64,000 nt of DNA, from contig OY723237.1 in assembly GCA_963210315.1 (NCBI GenBank), positions 1,240,001 to 1,304,000 of the forward strand, read 5' to 3'. The position numbers and the translations under genes are program-made. The stretch is from Rhynchopus euleeides (lineage: Eukaryota > Euglenozoa > Diplonemea > Diplonemida > Diplonemidae). Of this stretch, positions 19,001 through 26,610 are shown piece after piece. The notes beneath the pieces were generated by a model that had not been told where the DNA came from, did not search any database, and saw only the letters and a list, made by a program, of their open reading frames with translations. Each line of letters begins with the position of its first letter. Within the stretch, counting starts at the first letter, position 1.

Positions 19001-20427
19001 TCGTTGCAGTGGTTGTTCTTCTCACCCTTGCCGGTCCAGCCGTCAGCGACAATGGTGCCACACTCCAGCGTGCAGGAAGCAGGGACAGGAACAGGGGCGT
19101 CGCACGGCTTGTCGGAGCACATCATGCGGGTGCACGCCACCAGCCCGTTGTTGCACTTGCAGGCGTTGCAGTGGTTGCGCTTCTCACCCTTGCCGGTCCA
19201 GCCGTCCGCGACAATGGTACCGCACTCCAGCGTGCAGGAAGCAGGGACAGGAACAGGGGCGTCGCACGGCTTGTCGGAGCACATCATGCGGGTGCACGCC
19301 ACCTTCCCGTTGTTGCACTTGCAGTCGTTGCAGTGGTTGCGCTTCTCACCCTTGCCGGTCCAGCCGTCAGCGACAATGGTACCGCACTCCAGCGTGCAGG
19401 AAGCAGGGACAGGAACAGGGGCGTCACACGGCTTGTCGGAGCACATCATGCGGGTGCACGCCACCTTCCCGTTGTTGCACTTGCAGTAGTTGCAGTGGTT
19501 GCGCTTCTCACCCTTGCCGGTCCAGCCGTCAGCGACAATGGTACCGCACTCCAGCGTGCAGGAAGCAGGGACAGGAACAGGGGTGTCGCACGGCTTGTCG
19601 GAGCACATCATGCGGGTGCACGCCACCAGCCCGTTGTTGCACTTGCAGGCGTTGCAGTGGTTGCGCTTCTCACCCTTGCCGGTCCAGCCGTCCGCGACAA
19701 TGGTACCGCACTCCAGCGTGCAGGAAGCAGGGACAGGAACAGGGGCGTCGCACGGCTTGTCGGAGCACATCATGCGGGTGCACGCCACCTTCCCGTTGTT
19801 GCACTTGCAGTCGTTGCAGTGGTTGCGCTTCTCACCCTTGCCGGTCCAGCCGTCAGCGACAATGGTACCGCACTCCAGCGTGCAGGAAGCAGGGACAGGA
19901 ACAGGGGCGTCACACGGCTTGTCGGAGCACATCATGCGGGTGCACGCCACCTTCCCGTTGTTGCACTTGCAGTAGTTGCAGTGGTTGCGCTTCTCACCCT
20001 TGCCGGTCCAGCCGTCAGCGACAATGGTACCGCACTCCAGCGTGCAGGAAGCAGGGACAGGAACAGGGGTGTCGCACGGCTTGTCGGAGCACATCATGCG
20101 GGTGCACGCCACCAGCCCGTTGTTGCACTTGCAGTCGTTGCAGTGGTTGTTCTTCTCACCCTTGCCGGTCCAGCCGTCAGCGACAATGGTGCCACACTCC
20201 AGCGTGCAGGAAGCAGGGACAGGAACAGGGGCGTCGCACGGCTTGTCGGAGCACATCATGCGGGTGCACGCCACCTTCCCGTTGTTGCACTTGCAGTCGT
20301 TGCAGTGGTTGTTCTTCTCACCCTTGCCGGTCCAGCCGTCAGCCACAACGGTGCCGCACTCGAGTGTGCAGCTCTTCTCAACTGTTGCTGTCACCGTGAC
20401 GAGTATGATGGAAATGATGGACATCAT
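13087..20427 (-). CDS. Giant secreted pacifastin-like multidomain protease inhibitor, copy B (45 repeats, 2446 aa)
   Basis: The protein has signal peptide residues 1-18, 45 tandem repeats, then LPCVSP and a stop. Each repeat is a 46-residue module with eight Cys spaced C-x3-C-x17-C-x2-C-x-C-x6-C-x4-C-x4-C, followed by the linker DAPVPVPA. The module contains HCNDCKC, NNG and ACTRMMC, matching the pacifastin-family signature C-N-x-C-x-C-x2-3-G-x3-6-C-T-x3-C (known from locust and crayfish inhibitors). In that family the residue after C-T is P1, so Arg predicts trypsin-like targets. Differences from the classic domain are 17 rather than 9-12 residues in the first loop and an outer Cys pair (module positions 2 and 46), perhaps a fourth disulfide. 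Variation is confined to a few sites: R/N at 21, D/Y/A at 26, L/K at 33 and A/T in the linker. There is no membrane anchor after the repeats. Activity is inferred; the secreted Cys-rich repeat architecture is directly visible. Confidence 0.88.
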   Translation of the reverse strand: MMSIISIILVTVTATVEKSCTLECGTVVADGWTGKGEKNNHCNDCKCNNGKVACTRMMCSDKPCDAPVPVPASCTLECGTIVADGWTGKGEKNNHCNDCKCNNGLVACTRMMCSDKPCDTPVPVPASCTLECGTIVADGWTGKGEKRNHCNYCKCNNGKVACTRMMCSDKPCDAPVPVPASCTLECGTIVADGWTGKGEKRNHCNDCKCNNGKVACTRMMCSDKPCDAPVPVPASCTLECGTIVADGWTGKGEKRNHCNACKCNNGLVACTRMMCSDKPCDTPVPVPASCTLECGTIVADGWTGKGEKRNHCNYCKCNNGKVACTRMMCSDKPCDAPVPVPASCTLECGTIVADGWTGKGEKRNHCNDCKCNNGKVACTRMMCSDKPCDAPVPVPASCTLECGTIVADGWTGKGEKRNHCNACKCNNGLVACTRMMCSDKPCDAPVPVPASCTLECGTIVADGWTGKGEKNNHCNDCKCNNGLVACTRMMCSDKPCDTPVPVPASCTLECGTIVADGWTGKGEKRNHCNDCKCNNGLVTCTRMMCSDKPCDAPVPVPASCTLECGTIVADGWTGKGEKRNHCNDCKCNNGKVACTRMMCSDKPCDAPVPVPASCTLECGTIVADGWTGKGEKRNHCNDCKCNNGLVACTRMMCSDKPCDAPVPVPASCTLECGTIVADGWTGKGEKRNHCNDCKCNNGKVACTRMMCSDKPCDAPVPVPASCTLECGTIVADGWTGKGEKNNHCNDCKCNNGLVACTRMMCSDKPCDAPVPVPASCTLECGTIVADGWTGKGEKRNHCNDCKCNNGLVACTRMMCSDKPCDAPVPVPASCTLECGTIVADGWTGKGEKRNHCNDCKCNNGLVACTRMMCSDKPCDAPVPVPASCTLECGTIVADGWTGKGEKRNHCNDCKCNNGKVACTRMMCSDKPCDAPVPVPASCTLECGTIVADGWTGKGEKRNHCNDCKCNNGLVACTRMMCSDKPCDAPVPVPASCTLECGTIVADGWTGKGEKRNHCNDCKCNNGLVACTRMMCSHKPCDAPVPVPASCTLECGTIVADGWTGKGEKRNHCNDCKCNNGLVTCTRMMCSDKPCDAPVPVPASCTLECGTIVADGWTGKGEKRNHCNDCKCNNGKVACTRMMCSDKPCDAPVPVPASCTLECGTIVADGWTGKGEKRNHCNDCKCNNGLVACTRMMCSDKPCDAPVPVPASCTLECGTIVADGWTGKGEKRNHCNDCKCNNGKVACTRMMCSDKPCDAPVPVPASCTLECGTIVADGWTGKGEKNNHCNDCKCNNGLVACTRMMCSDKPCDAPVPVPASCTLECGTIVADGWTGKGEKRNHCNDCKCNNGLVACTRMMCSDKPCDAPVPVPASCTLECGTIVADGWTGKGEKRNHCNDCKCNNGLVACTRMMCSDKPCDAPVPVPASCTLECGTIVADGWTGKGEKRNHCNDCKCNNGKVACTRMMCSDKPCDAPVPVPASCTLECGTIVADGWTGKGEKRNHCNDCKCNNGLVACTRMMCSDKPCDAPVPVPASCTLECGTIVADGWTGKGEKRNHCNDCKCNNGLVACTRMMCSHKPCDAPVPVPASCTLECGTIVADGWTGKGEKRNHCNYCKCNNGKVACTRMMCSDKPCDAPVPVPASCTLECGTIVADGWTGKGEKRNHCNYCKCNNGKVACTRMMCSDKPCDAPVPVPASCTLECGTIVADGWTGKGEKRNHCNDCKCNNGLVACTRMMCSDKPCDAPVPVPASCTLECGTSVADGWTGKGEKRNHCNDCKCNNGKVACTRMMCSDKPCDAPVPVPASCTLECGTIVADGWTGKGEKNNHCNDCKCNNGLVACTRMMCSDKPCDAPVPVPASCTLECGTIVADGWTGKGEKRNHCNDCKCNNGLVACTRMMCSDKPCDAPVPVPASCTLECGTIVADGWTGKGEKRNHCNDCKCNNGLVACTRMMCSDKPCDAPVPVPASCTLECGTIVADGWTGKGEKNNHCNDCKCNNGKVACTRMMCSDKPCDAPVPVPASCTLECGTIVADGWTGKGEKRNHCNDCKCNNGLVACTRMMCSDKPCDAPVPVPASCTLECGTIVADGWTGKGEKRNHCNYCKCNNGKVACTRMMCSDKPCDAPVPVPASCTLECGTIVADGWTGKGEKRNHCNYCKCNNGLVACTRMMCSDKPCDAPVPVPASCTLECGTSVADGWTGKGEKRNHCNDCKCNNGLVACTRMMCSDKPCDAPVPVPASCTLECGTIVADGWTGKGEKRNHCNDCKCNNGKVACTRMMCSDKPCDAPVPVPASCTLECGTIVADGWTGKGEKNNHCNDCKCNNGLVACTRMMCSDKPCDAPVPVPASCTLECGTIVADGWTGKGEKRNHCNDCKCNNGLVACTRMMCSDKPCDAPVPVPASCTLECGTIVADGWTGKGEKNNHCNDCKCNNGKVACTRMMCSDKPCLPCVSP
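13108..20373. repeat. 162-bp coding repeat array, copy B (45 units)
   Basis: Forty-five in-frame 54-codon units (the last lacks the 8-codon linker). The higher-order structure is described in the next entry; the 486-bp triple-repeat block seen in copy A recurs here at about 19004-19975. Confidence 0.95.
15602..18841. repeat. Tandem duplication of a 10-repeat (1620-bp) higher-order block inside copy B
   Basis: The rare gtgggagc variant (CSHKPC in the protein) occurs near 15709 and again exactly 1620 bp later near 17329. The ten repeats following each occurrence carry the same ordered set of variants, closing with the TCTRMMC variant (gtcaccagc) near 17190 and 18811. Copy A has only one such block in its visible part (from about 626), in the same left context as the first block of B. 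This shows a clean 10-unit gain. Confidence 0.85.
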
Positions 20428-22694
20428 GATTTTTCGGATTTTGTTTATATCTGTGTGGTGGTGCTGGTGTGGTACAGTCGTTCTCTCTCCGGTCCCTGCC
20501 CCAGGCAGAATGAGCGCTGTCTTTTCAAACAGTGAGGGTGGGCACGTCCGTCCGCTGTTCTGTCTACGTTGGACGTGTCTGACGCTTTTTGCCGCCTTTT
20601 GAACGTGTCGACTCCTCAATGGCTGCCTCTCCTTGCCCGCTTGTCGGTCCTTCTCGCTGTTTAAAGGATGACAGTAAGGACACTCGAGTCAATGACGCAG
20701 ATGAACCTGAGTGCCGCCCGTGCCTCCCGCAGCACCAGTGCCCTTCCAATTCAAGTGAGGCACCCTGCAGCAGTCAGTGCAGACAAGCTCCGATGGGTGC
20801 CCCCGACACACAGGTGTTTGCTTCTCTGTGTAAGCCCCACACCCACCAAACCCCTCCCTGGTCTCCAAGGCGGCGCCACCATTTCATCCCACAACATCAT
20901 CCCCTCCTCCCCCCCTCCGTTTGCTTGTGCCCTCGCACTCCGCCCCGCCCTCGCCCTGACCCCCTCCTCCCGTGACCCAGAGAGGAGGCGCGAGATGCTG
21001 TTCTACGATACCGCCTCTCTCATTGGGGAGCTGCAACACGACGTCGCCCCGTCGCAGTACCTGTGTGTGCTGCTGAGCCACTGAGACGCTGCATGCAGGA
21101 GCAAACCAGCTCTCTGGCCGTTTTGCTTTTGGTCATCTCGACAACGTTTGTGTTACGTTTCCGGTGAAACAAGAAAGGGCGCGACCCCTCCCTGTGTATC
21201 AGGCGAATTGTATGCAAACCGTTTTCCCTTTGCCAATGGAGAGGCGGTATTGCCAATAGAGTGAGTGAGAGAGTGAGAGAAAGAGACAGAAGACAGGGGT
21301 GGAAGAAGTGGAGGAATCACAACGCCGTTCAGCAGCAACCGCTCTTCGGCTGTGTTTTTTTTTGGTGATGCGTTGACGCTTCTCCACCCAAACCCTGAAA
21401 GTGATAGTGTATGGAGGATTTGGATGCTTGCTGTGGTGAGCCCGGCTTTCTGATCACAGGAGTGTGCGAGAAAAGACAGCAAAGGAGTTGGGACGGAGGA
21501 AGGGGTAAGGTTCACCCACCCACCTACCCACTTCCCATCCCTCCTCTTAGGACACGCTCAATAGAAGTGGCGGGGGAGGGGCGATTGTCGAGAAGGAAGG
21601 CAACGCATCTCTCCCAACACATTCTACCTCAGGGTCGAATCTCTCCTGTCACTCGCAACAATCAACAGGCAGAGAGTGCGGGGGGGGGGGAGGTGTGCGG
21701 AGCGGGGAGACGTGCGCTGTGGCCTGATATTCTGTTATGTGAAGCGACACCTCGCTTACACACAGAATATGCAAACCTGCTAAAAAAAATCGAGCGGCCA
21801 CAAGGAAGAAGAGGAGGGAGGGGGCCGACTGAGTATCGGCAGTCGCAACCTGCTTTAAAAATCCAACTGGGATGGGGGAGGGGGCTGTGTTAGGCAGTAA
21901 TCGAGGGTGTGTGTGTGCATGAGTTTCTTGACGAGGATAGATCCTGCATGTGAAACCGAAAGGGGAGGGGTAGCGGGGGCGGGCAAAGCTGTTCCCTTCG
22001 CGTCGTTAGTTTTTCACATAAAAAAAAGAGGCGAAAAGAATGCGCCAGAAAGGAAACAGCATTTTCGGCATCGCAGTGGAGACCCTTGGAGTGTTGAACA
22101 ACAGCTGTGGTATAATCGGGGCCCCCATCGCGAGTTGCCCCGGTTAGTATTTGGGTTTGAAGCTTCAGAGGGGCAGCACGACAAGTAGCACACGCTGCCA
22201 AGCGCTTGAGAGATATCGAGACGCGAAAACTCTGGGGGGGGGGGGGGGTTTGTTTTTGGAGTTGTGCTAACAACGCAGGAAACTTTGCCATGCAGATCAT
22301 GCAGGACACACACCACACCCGCAGCAGGCGTGTGGGGTGTTCTCGCGATCGACGAATACCCGCTGGTTCTTCCCTCCCCTTACTGATTTGCAGACGCAGA
22401 GTTTCCGCCATTTCAGATAGGGCGGGAACACACAACAATCGGCCATCACCAAACTACAATACGAAAGGAACCCCTGAACCCGGCGCGTGTGTATGTATGT
22501 GTGCGTGCATCGCGCAAAGATACACGATTTCGACGAAGCAGCTTGCATCTGAGGATAAGTTAACCGAGGGAAACCTTATTCGGCGGGGGTGAGGGGGTGA
22601 GAGAGAGAGAGAGGGGTGGGGTGGCTTGATTGTCGAGAGTGAATGGAAAAGCAAGTCTCCCAGCACCTTCTTGCAATGTTAGTCCTTTTTGTAG
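20428..22694. other. Intergenic region between inhibitor gene B and IQ gene, unit 2
   Basis: Near-identical to unit 1. It has unit-specific substitutions near 21200 (gtatcagg) and 21257 (ccaatagag). The acceptor-like tract and 29-codon mini-ORF recur at 20901-21084. Confidence 0.7.
20995..21084 (+). CDS. Possible 29-residue mini-ORF, unit 2
   Basis: Identical to the unit 1 mini-ORF, with the same acceptor-like tract before it. Conservation is uninformative because the whole unit is nearly identical. Confidence 0.2.
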   Translation: MLFYDTASLIGELQHDVAPSQYLCVLLSH

Positions 22695-23945
22695 TCACCA
22701 CACCAGATATGCTGTACAAGGCGAGAGAGGAGGGGTAGGGGTGGCTCCGATGCTGGGGCGTGAAAAGGGGCCTGTCAGGAGGTACGACGGGAATATGTGA
22801 TCCGCTTTATTCAGCACAGACACCGCTGCACGGAGAGGCGCAAACCCCTGCTCCACAGGCGGGGGCCCGCCGGTGAACATCGTGCTAAAGCCGAGATCGC
22901 GGCAGGAGTCCTCCGGCTCGACGTCCGGGGCAGAGGCTAGGTCACCCCCCTCCACGAGAAACCCCGTCACGCTGTCATAGCTCACGGAGGTTAGGAAGAC
23001 CCGCGCCGACTGAAGGTATGTGTCGTAGAGTGCTGTCATCTCCTCGCCCCGCAGCGTCAGAAGGGACCTCCGGGAGATGCGCTCCTCCTTCACGACGTAG
23101 AGCAGCTCATGCGCCTCGATAATGTACGCTGCGTCCGAAGGGGCAGGTGGCTTCGGGGCGTGCTGCCCCTCCCCGTCACACAGCGAGGGGTGGCGGCGCA
23201 GCGGGATGTGGAGCCGCTGCGCAGAGCGCGCAGCGGCGGTGGAAAGCAGCTTCCATGACTCACGCTCGCGCCGCAAGATGGTGGTGCGCTTCAGGGAGGC
23301 TTGAGAGTCGAGCACGCCGCGCTCCTCCCTCCCGAGCCACAGGGAGTACACTGCGGCGCGGGAGGCGCGGCAGGCAGCAGCGAGGCAGAGGGTTGCCTGC
23401 AGGTGTTTGGCACGCACAGTCCACCGCTGAATGCTGACGGTGCGGGTGGAGATGGCTGTCATGACAAACCGTTTGATGTTCTTCAGGGCTTCGACGCGTG
23501 GGGCGACCCTGACGCGGATGGCAGGGATGAGGCAGGATATGATGGCGCAGGCGCGTGCCTGGGAGGCAACCCCGCGGGCGTAGGCGGTGCGCCAGCTGCG
23601 TTGGATGACGCGCACAGCCTTGCGCCGCACGGCTTGTGACTTCCGCTTGTCCTTCGCCCTCTCGGCCTCGTTGATCAGGTTTCGCGAGACCTGCAGCATC
23701 TGCACCGCCGCCTTTTTATTCGCGCCTGCTAAGGGGGACACAGCAACCAGCTCCTCCGAATCCACAACCCCGACACGCGTGTAGTTCCGCAGCTCCTGCC
23801 AGTGCAATTCGGGACTCTTCTTCGGCTGCGTTGCCTTTTTCCCCCGCCGGGGGCCGGAGCCCGGCGTGCGCGACATATTGCTGGCATTGCTGGAGCGCCG
23901 CCGGTGCTTCCCGGCATCAAAGGCGCCGAGAAGCCCCTGATCCAT
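22695..23945 (-). CDS. IQ-motif protein, 416 aa, unit 2
   Basis: The protein sequence is identical to the unit 1 copy, with the IQ motif at residues 114-124. Upstream it has 11 rather than 20 GTGGG units, so any spacing-dependent regulation could differ. The gene is complete and uninterrupted. Confidence 0.7.
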   Translation of the reverse strand: MDQGLLGAFDAGKHRRRSSNASNMSRTPGSGPRRGKKATQPKKSPELHWQELRNYTRVGVVDSEELVAVSPLAGANKKAAVQMLQVSRNLINEAERAKDKRKSQAVRRKAVRVIQRSWRTAYARGVASQARACAIISCLIPAIRVRVAPRVEALKNIKRFVMTAISTRTVSIQRWTVRAKHLQATLCLAAACRASRAAVYSLWLGREERGVLDSQASLKRTTILRRERESWKLLSTAAARSAQRLHIPLRRHPSLCDGEGQHAPKPPAPSDAAYIIEAHELLYVVKEERISRRSLLTLRGEEMTALYDTYLQSARVFLTSVSYDSVTGFLVEGGDLASAPDVEPEDSCRDLGFSTMFTGGPPPVEQGFAPLRAAVSVLNKADHIFPSYLLTGPFSRPSIGATPTPPLSPCTAYLVW

Positions 23946-24178
23946 CGCGGCAAACCGCCCCGCCCAGCGGTGCGCTGCGCCCGCCCCAGCGTGCGTGCCT
24001 CATGGGCTGGGGTGTCCCCTGTCCCACACACAGGGCGGCGATTCTGGCAATGTGTGTATCTGCTGGTTGCAAGTTGTTTTTGTGGTTGGCATACGGGAGA
24101 TCCCCAGTTTGAAGTTTGAGCGAGGCGCAATCGGAGATGCAGCAAGCTGAAAAGGGGCACAAGCGGGTATGGGAGGGG

Positions 24179-24233
24179 GTGGGGTGGGGTGGGGTGGGGT
24201 GGGGTGGGGTGGGGTGGGGTGGGGTGGGGTGGG
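24179..24233. repeat. GTGGG minisatellite, 11 copies, unit 2
   Basis: Eleven perfect units at the position orthologous to 7581-7680. Confidence 0.97.
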
Positions 24234-24453
24234 GCTTGGGCGAGGGCAGTCAGCAGCACTTTGTTTTAATTATAGAATTTGTCGTCAATAGGAATTTGCA
24301 GCCGGTAGCAGTAGTAGGTGATATGCCGCGTTGGGGCGCGGCACCTGACGTGCGCTGTGCTGTCGGGCTCCGGCTGGACAGCGCTGTCTAGACACAGTGC
24401 ACGTCTGCTAGAAGAATGAAGGCAATGGCCAACATAGGAAATCAATATAGGCA

Positions 24454-24639
24454 TCACGCAGGGCAGCAGCAGAGCCAAAGAGAAGGTCCAGCACCCCTCA
24501 CAACTGTGCCCACCACCAAGGAGGGACAAATGCCCTCAGTGAGGCGAAGCACGGCGTTCTGGAATGTTGCGAGACCTTCCTTCGCGGCATAAGCATGTGC
24601 CCCCAACGAAGAGAGTGCGATGATGGCTTTTGTCTGCAG
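24454..24639 (-). pseudogene. Coding-like fragment without a start codon, unit 2
   Basis: Same 61-codon open stretch as in unit 1, unbroken. Confidence 0.22.
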
Positions 24640-25265
24640 GACGAGTCAACCGCAGATACGAGGTGGTACGGGTTTTCAGTTCTTTCCAGAGGTGGGGGTG
24701 GGGTGGGGAGACGGAAGGAGGGAGAGACGGAACATTATTCCCTGCAAAAAAACCCCCCCCCCACAGCCCAGATCCACCCGGTCTCCTTGGATGCCTCTCT
24801 CTCTCTCTGCAAAGGCCTGCCATCGGTTCATAGGGGGCATGGCATTCGCTCTGTGTCAAACTGTGTGAGCTTTGCCTTCCTCTTTTGAGAAGCGGTTCAC
24901 TGCCCTGCATTTCGGAGCGAAGGCCCCCATAGACGTGACTTTTGTCCCGCACATCCAAGACGAAAAGGTGGGGGGGGGGGGGGGGTGGAGAGAGAGAGAG
25001 AGAGCTGTGCCTGATGGTAAAAATGAAAAATGGCACTGGGAGAGGAACGGGAAGAGGCATAGCGAGAGGGTGAGGCGGGATGGGGGTGGGGGTGGGGGTG
25101 GATGATAGTCAAAAAAAAGTGAAAAGAGCAAAAAACAAAACAAAAACGAAGGCCTCACCGCACACATCCACACATACCCCTCTCTCCCTTCCAGCAATTT
25201 GCGGGTATCCGATTTTCTTTTCTGGATAGTCGCAGCGCGGCGATCCCCCCCCCCCCCCCCCCCCC

Positions 25266-26610
25266 TAGGGTGGGTATACCCCTGTGAGAAAATGGGTATT
25301 TTCAGGACACGCTCTAAACACCTCTCAGCCCCTACCTGACACACGCACCGACCCCAAAGGGTGCCAGAATGATATCCTGAGGCCACCAACACCATTTGTG
25401 GGGCCTTATGGGGTGTTTTTTGGGGTTCCGGAAAATTTGCCCACCGGTGGTTCCTGGTGGTACCGTAGGCCCACCTCTGTTTGCTGGACACGCCCTTTTG
25501 CTGGCACAATACGGGGTAGGCGTGGTGAAGGGGGTGTCGGAAATTGCCCGGACACGAGTTTCGACGATTGTGCCCCTGTCCCACTGATTTTTGCGCGAAT
25601 TACATGCACGTATAGGCGTGCCTTGGCCTGTACAGGCCTGGATAGGCACAGATTGCCTGTATGGATTGATCTCGATGTGCATATCCCGACAGGTATGGGC
25701 CTGTATGGTCTTGTAATCCTGCATGGAGCCCTGCTGAAAAATCAGATGGCTGTCGGTATTCACAGCCAGTATATTTCTTTCACAGAGCACCCGAAGCTCG
25801 TCAATACGATTGCGCTTCAGGGCGCGCCTGTGCCTCGCCTGATGGGCAATTCGTCCATCACGCCCCTCAACAGAGCCAGGTGTCACAGGAATGACTTCCA
25901 TCGATTCGGGTGGTTTGCAAAAGCCTCCTCGTCATTTGCTTCGAATTCAGCAAATTTGTGCATAGTAACTCAGTTCACCTGCTGCGTGTCTGTGCATTCC
26001 TGCTGTTGACAGTGCTGCAGTGTGCGCAGCCAGGCATTGGTTCCCATGCTGGCAGGCAGGTGTTTGGACTTTGAATTTCGTGAGGGTTTGGAGGCGTGCC
26101 TTGAGTCTATCGAAATGATTGCGCCTCAGCTGCTAATATCTCACCAGGAGCGCCCAGTTCTTCGCGAAGATGAGTTTCAGAAGTGACTGAGTTCAACTGT
26201 GCACAGTGCGGCGCTCAACACAGGCAGCATGTCGTCATGGAGAAGAGTGTCGATTGCTATAGAATCTGGCATGCGGGAGTAGCCTCGTTCTACAGTCTGC
26301 GCGAGCTGGTTCCCGAGGGTGATATTTTCTTGGTAACAGGCTTGTGGGGTGGCACTAGCCATGTGAAGGGGTGTGAGTGAGTGTGCAGTGCCTATCCGGG
26401 GGGCACCGTAGGAACCACCGATGGGCAAATTTTTTAGAATGCCAAAATATCAGCACTGAGGTTGATCTGGTGGTGAAATCTCCACCACAAAACACTTTTG
26501 GGACGATCTGGGCACATTGGCACCCTTTACATGGCTTTCTGAGGTACTTTTTGGTGTTCCCGAAAAATGTTATTTTCTCACGCGTATAGGGGGGGGTATA
26601 CCCACCCCTA
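25266..26610. mobile_element. Inverted-repeat element, putative non-autonomous TIR DNA transposon, 1345 bp, unit 2
   Basis: Same length and ends as the unit 1 copy, again bounded by poly-C. Because it sits at the same place in each unit, it was inserted before the units were amplified. Confidence 0.5.

Larger units (their letters stand above)
23946..25265. other. Intergenic region 5' of IQ gene, unit 2
   Basis: Same content as in unit 1, with a shorter minisatellite and a longer poly-C before the inverted-repeat element. Substitutions near 25128 (gagcaaa) and 25210 (ccgatttt). Confidence 0.65.

Noticed and set aside
13108-20373. EGF, VWC or antistasin modules instead of pacifastin
   Set aside because: Cys spacing does not fit these families; the C-N-x-C-x-C and C-T-x3-C elements fit pacifastin best.
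12922-20535. 2537-residue plus-strand ORF of Ala/Val-rich repeats, and similar ORFs over the other arrays
   Set aside because: Antisense to the Cys-rich gene; no signal peptide, extreme composition, and openness follows from the stop-free periodic unit.
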